Shown here piece by piece: positions 55,255 to 64,000 of a DNA stretch of 64,000 nt. Numbering within the stretch: the first letter of the stretch is position 1; each line of letters begins with the position of its first letter. The stretch comes from Oreohelix idahoensis (taxonomy: Eukaryota > Mollusca > Gastropoda > Stylommatophora > Oreohelicidae). Location: NCBI GenBank assembly GCA_024509875.1, contig JAMPIV010019099.1, positions 124,001 to 188,000 of the forward strand, read 5' to 3'. The translations under genes and the position numbers were made by a program. Under the pieces are notes generated by a model. The model saw only the letters and a list, made by a program, of their open reading frames with translations, was not told the DNA's origin and did not search any database.

Positions 55255-56127
55255 TTGAAGTTTTTGTTCTGGATTTTGCAGATGACTATGGCTCTTCTGT
55301 CCCATAACCATAATCATAGATGCAAGAGAAAATGAAAATTCTCGATGATAGAGGTCACAGCAAGTGGGGCCTGAAAAATAACACAAGGAAAAGCAACAAA
55401 AGATTATGAGAATCTAATGCAAGAAATGAAAACGAGGTTTGAACTTGAAGAAACACCACTAAAGGATGTAGAATCGTAAACATATCTTGGCAGTAATATA
55501 GACAAAGTTGGAAGGGACAGACATTGGGATATTCAAAATAAGATAACAAACAGCAAGAGGAGCTATCAATGAATTGAGAAACAAATGGTGAGAAAACAAG
55601 AGAAATCAAAGTCCAACACGAAAATAAGAAACAACTTCAACTTCAAATGTCAAAGTCAGTACCCTATTGTATGGCTCTGAGAACATGGAGAACAACAAAA
55701 ACAACAACCCAAAAAGCTACAGGACTTTTTATAAGCGGTTTGCTTGTTGTAGAATAGAAGGACTGAGAAATGGTTATGACAATGTCACAAATGTGGAAGT
55801 GTGATGACAAGAAACCAGACAAGTGGCCAGTGGAACAAGTAGATGAGAAGAGGATGAGACGCATGGCGATTGGATAGGACACACATTGAGGAAACCTGTT
55901 GATTATATGCATTACAAGGCAGTCCTTGTGTTCTGGGACTCCACAGGGAAAGGCAGAGGTAGTACACAAAAAACACAGGAGAAGAGAAACTGGAAACATA
56001 GGTGAAAAAGAAGAGAGGAAAACAAGGACAGAACCTTGAGCATGTGGTGGCACATGGGACAGGAAAGACTTGGCAGTTGTTTTGTTGAAGGCCTATGCTC
56101 GTTGGGGAGCTAAAGGTATATGATTGA
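55255..56127 (+). mobile_element. LINE-A copy 5 (long but indel-ridden)
   Basis: Begins at the reverse transcriptase FADD box (55272-55286), followed by the SHN...MQ region, a YLGS-like region (55485-55497), LLYGSE-like (55660-55680) and the 3' terminus GGGGAGCTAAAGG near 56105-56117. Relative to copies 3 and 4 there are single-base insertions every few tens of bases from about 55650 onward. Confidence 0.78.
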
Positions 56128-56162
56128 TTCCATTCATTTGCACATTGACCATTTTCAATCAT

Positions 56163-56480
56163 TCTTCTCTTCTTCTTTGATCCATAACCGCCAACCGTAC
56201 AAAGCAGTCAGTTGGCCATCACGCCTGGGTGGCGTCCTGTAGGGCAGCAAAAGAAAAAAAATTGTGCTTCCACTATGCTCGGTCGGTGGCCATCCTGCAA
56301 CCAGTGCCCCAAGACTGGTTCATTCTTTGCATCTCAGCCTCCACAGTCCTCCGCCAGGTTGTTTTTGGTCGGCCTCTCTTATCGCTTTCCTCGGTCGGGT
56401 TCCATAGCATAGCTGTCTCTGTTGTGATGGTGTCAGGGTCCCCTTTCTGAGGACATTGTGCCAACCCACATCCACGCGTC
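56163..56480 (-). mobile_element. LINE-B 3' end, copy 4
   Basis: Aligns with 51085-51390, with many single-base insertions and deletions. The minus strand still shows GRPKTTWRRTVEAEMQRMNQ and SWGT. Tail TTCTTCTCTTCTTC at left. Confidence 0.78.
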
Positions 56481-57935
56481 TGTTATTTTTTTAACTGTCC
56501 CAATGTGGTATTATCGCATTGACTCCATGTAAAAATACCGACAAAAAATAATGCCCTCTATTTGATTTTCAAGTTTGTTTACATAAAAATGGGTCCCTAG
56601 ACATACTTCCCATATGACCATGTTTGGTATCTATATAACCACATTAAGGATTATCGTTTATTTGTAGACAGAAATTCACAAAATCGCATTTAACATACCT
56701 TGAACCGAATAATAATGCGAACCACGCAGCTCTACAATTCCTCTCGACAACACTAAATCAGCGTAATTAAATGTTTAGAGGTCCTTGCACAGCCCGTTAA
56801 CAGATTGTCATCATCCTGTTTATCATCCCGACACGTGCGCCGCCATCTTTAAAAAGCGATCCTCACTATTCTGTTTTGTGACTTGGGCAAGACGTCTCCA
56901 ATCCAAAGTAACCGACTTTCCACCCATCAAAAGTAGGCTTGGTAAAACGCATAATGACTTCGAATACAAACTAATAAAATATGAAACGTTCGCTAGTATA
57001 GACATTGTGACAACCATAGTGATGTACAATTGCCTGCAAAAGCACACTTTTATGGAATGGTCAAAATGTAACCAAGCGCTTTTTGCTGGATAAGTTTCCG
57101 TGTGAAAACAATGAAAATTGATATAGAGTGAACAATAAGACGGCAATGGCTATGGAATGTGTCACATAAAACGGAAAGCTGAAGATAAATACTACAAGGT
57201 AATCTGTACGGTATACAATACAACAATTAGGGCCCCGCTTCATACAGGCGGTTTAGGTTTTACTAGGCCCCCGCGGAAAAAGTTGCAATCTTCTAAAAAA
57301 GGCGGAACAAAGCCGGTATTTAAGTTCTTGCAAAACGGCAGATTGAGAATGCCTAATAACCATGCATAAAACTGTTCGCATAAAAAGTGTCGCAATAAAG
57401 CTAGGCATAAAATAAACGATATCGAACAAAAAAAAAAAAAAAAATAAAGAATAATTACAGTATAATAAAAGTTAAGAACCATACTACCCTTATTAACACT
57501 ACACTATATACAAATATTCCTTTGTAAATAAAATATAAAATAATTAAATAAATCAGTAATAATCCAGTATTATATGAAAGTTGGTAAAATAGTTCGAAAT
57601 ACCGCAGGACGCATGTATCGGACAACTGCAGAAAACAGACAGAATTGCCGACAACAAGCGTGTACCCCTAATCCAAACTCGTATCACGTTGTCTGACGCG
57701 TCATACCGTGAAAAAAACGCCTGAGAATAGCATAAAAGCACCGAAAATAAAGAAACATGTATATAACATGAAATACCGTCCGTATAAGGTGAACGCCGAA
57801 GAACAGTTCCCAGCATGAAACTCATAAATGTTAACCACACAAGAAATCCTACCAGTACCATGTCCATTTCATCAAGTACTTATCCATATCTTCCTTGTTC
57901 CTCATGGAAACCTCCCAAGGCACGATAATGCAAAG
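56481..57935. other. Spacer, nothing recognised
   Basis: Overlapping short frames on both strands (56785-57146) have no domains. A poly-A run lies at 57427-57443. No gene called. Confidence 0.5.
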
Positions 57936-57939
57936 TTGC

Positions 57940-58035
57940 ACAGAAAAATAAATGCAGATGGAGAAGAGAAATGGAGTACATAAAAAGAACATGATGATAT
58001 GGGAAAAACCTTGAGCGGATGGTAAGGATGACTAG
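57940..58035 (+). mobile_element. LINE-A 3' fragment, copy 6
   Basis: Short stretch AGATGGAGAAGAGAAATGG through CCTTGAGCGGATGG, matching 41200-41270. Confidence 0.55.
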
Positions 58036-59320
58036 CGGAACGTATCATACGCTATGTATGAAGCGTATGGCCATCTTTGTGGAATCTGAAGGTGATAATA
58101 GAGAAGATAAAAACAACACTAATAATGATCACCTAGCTCGCAGCGTTGTGGCGATAGCTGGCGAGTCCCTGTTTTTGGGGCTTTAATGCATAGCAGGTAG
58201 AATAATTTTGGGTCCATTTCAGGACATGGGTATCAATCAACGCTGAACGTTTTAGCAGTCCAAAGAGATTTTACTTATTTGTGGATGGTAAATGCTCAAC
58301 TGATAAATCCAGATAGGTTTGAAAGAACCGCGCCTCGCCACATAAGGCAAAATAAAAAGCCGAAGACAGGAGATAGATTGAGAGCAGAATGGAGACGGAC
58401 GCTGAGAAAGAAGAAGGAGTATTGAACAAAGGTGCTGTCAAAGCACGGTCCTGTAGGTTTGTTGAAGTGGGAAGAAAAGGTTCCAGGTGCCCCGGGTGAG
58501 GCTTGAATAGTTTTGAGCAACGCAGCAGAAAAAAGTGACGGTGGGCCCAGTGTGGTGATTACCAGCTTCCCAGGGGGCCCCGCACACGAATGGGCTCCGG
58601 TAACAGGATGGTCCGTAAGGGAGACTCGTCCTATACAATATCCTTTGAATCTCCATAGATTTCCAGTGTATTAAACAACATAGCAATTTCCAGTGACCTG
58701 GACATACATGGGGTAAAGGAATGACATGGACACAAGAGGAGAGGATGGCAACTTATTAGGAGTGACCGTGGTCACATGGCTGAATGAATGCATATGTTCC
58801 TTTAGGGAGCTTCAATGGTACTGTGAAGATAGATTTTTGTATGATGAATTATGAAATAAGATGGTTAGAAGATTAAAAGAGGATGAGGTGAGGAAGTTAA
58901 CTTTTTTTAAAGCAGATATTCTCATGAAATAATCTAGTTCGTTTTGGGCCTTTTAGATAAGAAGATACCCCCACATAAAGAGTGCCCCGGATGGCCCCCG
59001 TACCATTGAACTTACGCCACTGGGGAAGGGGAGCTATATTGGTTAATTGTAAGAAGTTTTCTTCATTTTATCAGTACCAGGTGATGAAGAGTGAGACTGT
59101 CCCTCCACAAGCAACATGTATAATCAATTTACTAAATGTTAACATTTTTTAGTTTTATTGAATGGTCAGAATCGACATCATCTGCACTCCCCACCGGGGG
59201 GTGCAAACCATAGGGGTCACTACAGTCTCCCTCATAAAAATCGAAAGGTATGATGCTGAATATGTTTCATGTATACTCGCCTCGCATTTATAATTGTTTA
59301 ACTGTAGATTACCACTTAAG
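58036..59320. other. Spacer with faint LINE 3' traces
   Basis: A GGACATACATGGGGTAAAGG to TAGGGAGCTTCAATGGTACT stretch (58695-58830) resembles a LINE terminus like LINE-A but is too diverged to assign. Otherwise nothing recognised. Confidence 0.4.
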
Positions 59321-59324
59321 GAAT

Positions 59325-59445
59325 AAGGCGGCGCCGGCGTGATGCTTGACCCACGTGACACCCCTAGTGGGTGTCGATGGTCAAGAAAAAAAGGGCCTGA
59401 ACACCATATTCCCGAAAATGCCTCAATTGGGCGTGTAACGTGAAT
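59325..59445 (+). mobile_element. SINE-B copy 2 (5' truncated)
   Basis: Matches the 3' half of 37604-37876: GGCGTGATGCTTGACCCAC, then CACCATATTCCCGAAAATGC and GGGCGTGTAACG. The tRNA head is absent. Confidence 0.8.
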
Positions 59446-59619
59446 CCATTTACCAACACCTTACTGCGCAGGTTGCAAAAACGACTCCTTTTTTACATCA
59501 CATCCTCACATTTCTGTCCCATCCCTCCATGTCATTACTTATACAATCACAAATACCTTCAATATTTAGCTTGGGTTTATTCACGATATCGTGTTAAATC
59601 CTCTAATTTTCAATTATCG

Positions 59620-60050
59620 AAAACCCTCCACAATCCCAAGGATCATAGGCCCTTCAACAAACACATGCCAATTCCCCCTCCTGTCCACCGTGCCATCACT
59701 CCAATTACTTTCCGACTAGATTCTCCACATCAATTTCACTCAGAAACCAGCTCACGTCTCCATTGTGCATCTTGGTCTATACCTCTTCCTCTCTTAGCCC
59801 GGGGGTACCAGAACAATGGACTGCCCATTAAGCTATCAACAGGTTTTCCTCAGTGTGTTGTCCTATATGACCATCCGCCATCGTGTGCGTCTTCTTCTCA
59901 TCTCTTGATATCCACTTGCACTTGACTAGTTTTCTTGACCTCATTTCACACGTTGGATAACCTTGTCCAAAACCATTTTAATCCTCTATTCCTACGCAAG
60001 TCACCCTTATGATGACAATCTCTATTAGGCGATCATTAAAATGTCTTTCA
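59620..60050 (-). mobile_element. LINE-A copy 7 (indel-ridden)
   Basis: Aligns with 30605-30860 on the same strand: CATAGGCCCTTCAACAAACA, ATCAACAGGTTTTCCTCAG, GTGCGTCTTCTTCTCATCTC. Many small indels. Confidence 0.7.
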
Positions 60051-60284
60051 TTTCCCACTCCCTTGTCCCATATTCCACAGCAACCACTGTGATTCAGTTG
60101 TTGAAAACCCAGGCAAGTTAATTTGATTACACAAGATGGCCGGCTGTACAATTTGGTTATTGTTTACTTTCAACGAAGGTTAACACAACATACATTGATT
60201 GCAATGACCCAGGCCAAAGACAATCCACATATTTATAAGACAGCTTCACCTACCCAATAAATATCCACAACAAAGCCCTTCATG

Positions 60285-60930
60285 CACCATATTGTCGACA
60301 TGCTTTTGTCCGTTAAATCAATAGTTACTCGCGTCCCAATGCCAACGAGCTTTTGGTCCGTTTAAAATCATAATCCTCAACAATGCCACATGCTTTGTCC
60401 GTTAGTAATCATAATCCTCCGTCATGCCATGGGTGCTTTTGTCGGTTGAGGTCATAGTCCCTCGTGCATTGCCACATTGCTTAAAATTTACCGAAAGATC
60501 ATAGTCCTAGTCAATGCTACAATTTCGTGAATATTCCGATTTAGATCATAGTCCTCGGCAAAGCCACATTCTAGTAATCCCTATAGATCATAGTCTCTAT
60601 GGACAATGGCCACAAGCGTTGTCCGTTAGATCAAAAGTCCTCTTCAGCCACATAGCATTATCCGAAATAACAAAGTCCTTGGTCAATGCCCACAATCGAT
60701 TGTTCCTTTAGATCATAGAGTCCACGTCAGATAGCCGACATTCTTTATATCCGATAAGGAAAATCAAAGACCACGACCAAAGCCACATGCATTATAAACC
60801 CTTAGTGATCAAATACCTCGTGTCAATGCCACATGCTGTATGTGTACCTATAGATCTTAGATCCACGTCACATGCCACAAGTCTTTGTCCGCTAGAATTC
60901 CAATTCTATCGTCCCCTTGAAACCGACACA
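60285..60930. repeat. Degenerate ~40-45-bp satellite
   Basis: At least a dozen ragged units around a core such as GCCACATGCTTTGTCCGTTAG then ATCATAGTCCTCGTCAAT. Unit length varies and most copies carry single-base insertions or deletions. Confidence 0.8.
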
Positions 60931-60934
60931 TACA

Positions 60935-63900
60935 TAAAAAATGATCGGGCATTAAAATTCGCGAAGAAGGCAGTATAAGGACAATATTGGTAAAACTCTG
61001 ATCCCCAAACATTCCACTGATGATCTATGTGTTATAACTGACACAAGTGTTACAATAGCCACATACGCGACGACCATATCATATACAGGTGCCACACAGA
61101 CGACTACCGTTATGACTTTCCACCTGCCCGACTAATAGCGACACACTCTCAGCACTCATCTCTCGTCACCCTCTCTCGCTCCAGCCCTTCGTCTGACTCT
61201 CACCACTCTGACGTTTCACACATTTTCATTACTCAGACTTTCAATCCATCACAACGCAAATGACGTATAGTGTAACGTAGACCGCGAACGTATAACAGAA
61301 GAACCCTCAATCGTTGTGCAACCCAAAAACATACAGTGATCGATGACTACAGCACTCAAACAGGATGCTCATGTGAAGCTAGTCGTTGACATCTTTACTT
61401 GATCATAAGCGAATGTTTAAACCATTTGAAAGTCTTCCTCTCTATCCTCTAAATGACCTGGCAGGCTTTTAATATTTTATAAAACCACCATATGATGTAG
61501 TGTGTAAAGATGATGGATGATTCAAAATAGTTAAAATGGTCCTATAGAGAACATACTAGAATATCAGTGCTAGAGAGAAGGTACACTATAATTAAAAAAA
61601 TAGACGGATAGCTAGAAAGCACAACCAAACAATGCCATTGCCGGACATAAGAAAACCACAGTACCGAAAAATACAGGAAGAAGTGTTAGATGACTACGGA
61701 TTATAAAGAGACAAGGTAATGATAAGAATAAGATGTAAAGACATAACAACAACAGACAGCTAAACAATTTAAATTATTCCACCACACTATATGTGACAAC
61801 AACAGTGACCCTCACATACTCAACACTCTACCAGTGATATCTTAAAGTAACCACTGAACACTTATATCACAAAAAACAGATATGTATTCAGTTCAGACAC
61901 TAAATTATATGTTCCTAGAAAACCAAAAACACCTTGGTAACCCGGAATCACAATCCAAAAAAATTTTTTATAATATATTAATTAATTACAAGTTATATGA
62001 ACAGAAGTATATCAACTAATAAAACTGTAAAGTGACATATATATATTAATAGTATCGCAATGATGAGTCAGTTTGTGTAGTGGTAATTCTGCGGTAATAC
62101 TGGTTTTAGTTTTTGTTCAAGGGCTCTGATGGTATAAGTTCAACATTGACTTCAATAGTTGTCTTAGTAGTAACAAGTTATTAGGAGTATGACACAGAAT
62201 CCAGGCATACAAACGAATTAAAAATATCCCTCCACTTAAATAATAAAATTAAAAAACAGATGACCAATGTAAATTAAGTGTTGGAACAAAATTGAAATGA
62301 GCTAATCCAGATGCCACACGTCGCACAAATCATACCGAAGATGACTGCAGTTAACATACTCCTCTGCTTCGAATTACAAAAAAGAGTTCTGGAGGCCACC
62401 CCACAGGTGTATTGTGTCTATAAGTGCCAAGTGTGAGATATTGCTGACCACCACAGTCAACAGCAAAGCCACAGACCAGGTTGGCAGCACCACTCACCTT
62501 AAATAGCGAACCACGGACCCTTCAACAGAGAATGTAAGAACCTACTACGTCAAAACAAATTACAACTCTATATTACTAACACAGTGAGCACAATACAACA
62601 CCAACAAGTTGTAGATTCAATGTTAGCGAACGGCCCAACTGACCCAGCTTCATCAGAAGATACTATTTAAACCATTATATAAGATCCCACCCAAAAGGTT
62701 ACCCAACCACGTGCCACGTGGTAAAACCATCGGAAATTCTGTCATACTCCAATCAATCTAGTGTGTCAGAGTTAACATTTTTGTGTCCATTCCATGCAGT
62801 TACTACCTATTCCTCGACCTTACATCTGTCAGGCTGAGCACACTAGTCTATTACAATCATTGTTCGGGCAACTGAGACTACAACATATATACAGCCCAAA
62901 AAATATCAATTTACATTCCATTTTTCATAAAAAGATAATAGAATATTACAAGTCTACCACAATTCATTAGAAATAATAAAAAAAGTTTCGTAGACTGGCA
63001 ATGAATATAGCAAACAACTCCGATCTGCCTGATAGTCCCAGGCTAAGTTTAATATTATAAAAAAAATAAACACTGGATCACAACGCCCAGCATCAATATG
63101 TTATAGGAGTGTGTTAAATAACCAATAAGTTGTGCCGCATCACCGACTCACTATCAAAGAGAAAAATCCTCTGCGAGCTCTCACCCACATCCAACACCAT
63201 GAGTCTCCCCATCAATATTCCACAAACACAACAAAACTCGTTATACCACTTGTACCCCAGACACTACAGAACAGAAATGTATAAAACAGCCCTACCCCTC
63301 GAGATAAGACGTGAGTGGGACTATACAATGAATGTTATTGCGCGTACCAATGCACAACGGTCGATACAAGGTAATCTATAATTCAGACCCGGAAAATAAA
63401 ATCAAGACACTATATAAGAAAAAAAAGATAAATGGTATCCGCCAGTGCAATACAAGCAGTACAGTCACCCCCACAAATTTTAATTTTTTTAAATATAATT
63501 GGGGTGGGGAAATGGTATAAAGCAGGTTCACCTACGATACAAAATTCCCCTCCCCCTCTTAACACATCAACAAAAACGTTTTTTATTTTTTTATTTTTCA
63601 TCCGCCACCTTATACCAATTTTTTCTGAGGAGCAAAGAGGTGCAGCGTAAATAAGAGAAATTTTTCTTTATAATTTCCCCAGGACGACGAAACACTGGGG
63701 TTCTAAAAGAACCTTTTGGGGTGATGTCTCATCACATCGGGATGGGCGGGCCACCTTACCCCCCTTTTTAAAAAATGTCAGTCAACCAACGTACCGGTAG
63801 CAACTATGAAAATTTTTTTAGTTTTTTTTTTTTTTTCAGCCAACTTTAAAATACCCTCTAAATAAAGCCTTCAGACTAAACTGACCTAAAGATGGCAATA

Positions 63901-64000
63901 AACACATCCGATATTAAAGAACCCCAACGGGGGTTAATCTAGAATTCTATGATGTCCTACCACTTGATGGCAAAGCGTTAACTCATAACACTCTGCGTCG
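60935..64000. other. AT-rich spacer to window end
   Basis: No coding domain, tRNA-like head or clear repeat recognised. Short frames (63130-63381, 63432-63650) look random. Consensus quality seems low here. Confidence 0.5.

Noticed and set aside
56785..57146. Overlapping 102- and 107-codon frames on opposite strands
   Set aside because: No recognisable domain, repeat relation or coding signature; consistent with chance.

Overview
This window reads as a repeat-dense, gene-poor stretch of an animal nuclear genome. The mixture is typical of lophotrochozoans: Ty3-type LTR elements, many 5'-truncated LINE tails, tRNA-headed SINEs, mariners and very long TA/CT/trinucleotide microsatellites. A mollusc is my best guess, but the sequence alone does not fix the species. 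I found no convincing host protein-coding gene, rRNA, functional tRNA gene or CRISPR array. Essentially every long meaningful open frame belongs to a transposable element. LINE and SINE family letters used here are local labels only.

Layout. 1-5416: a minus-strand Ty3-type LTR retrotransposon (element A), cut by the left window edge, with gag, protease and the start of integrase, plus about 2.6 kb of leader and LTR. 5417-~9850: a plus-strand Ty3-type element (element B) into which A appears to have inserted. It runs protease, integrase, reverse transcriptase, RNase H, polypurine tract, 3' LTR. Integrase lies upstream of reverse transcriptase, the Gmr1-type order. 9.8-19.1 kb: AT-rich spacer with LINE tails, a SINE with clean target-site duplication, a MITE inside a TA tract, and simple repeats. 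19.5-22.5 kb: two mariners in opposite orientation. 22.8-25.3 kb: a CT tract, a SINE and LINE tails. 26.2-28.9 kb: a SINE and a long RTE-like LINE reverse transcriptase whose catalytic box is destroyed. 29.5-32 kb: nested LINE/SINE fragments and a MITE. 32.8-36.6 kb: a mariner split by two tandem 1.23-kb LTR-like repeats. 37-37.9 kb: a deleted mariner and a SINE. 38-40.4 kb: a 21-bp minisatellite and related triplet arrays. 40.9-44.3 kb: a pile-up of LINE 3' ends. 45.7-47.9 kb: two minisatellites, one a 47-bp unit made from a LINE 3' end. 48-64 kb: mostly AT-rich spacer with LINE/SINE fragments, a CT/T-rich tract and a degenerate satellite. From about 55 kb on, repeat copies carry many single-base indels, which suggests poorer consensus quality.

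The elements interact as layers. A lies in B; the tandem LTR pair lies in a mariner; SINE-A and a SINE-like repeat each lie in LINE-A copies; mariners and a MITE lie in TA microsatellites. Many frameshifts in the best-preserved coding copies fall in A/T homopolymers, often of seven bases, so sequencing or consensus error must be excluded before calling them dead.
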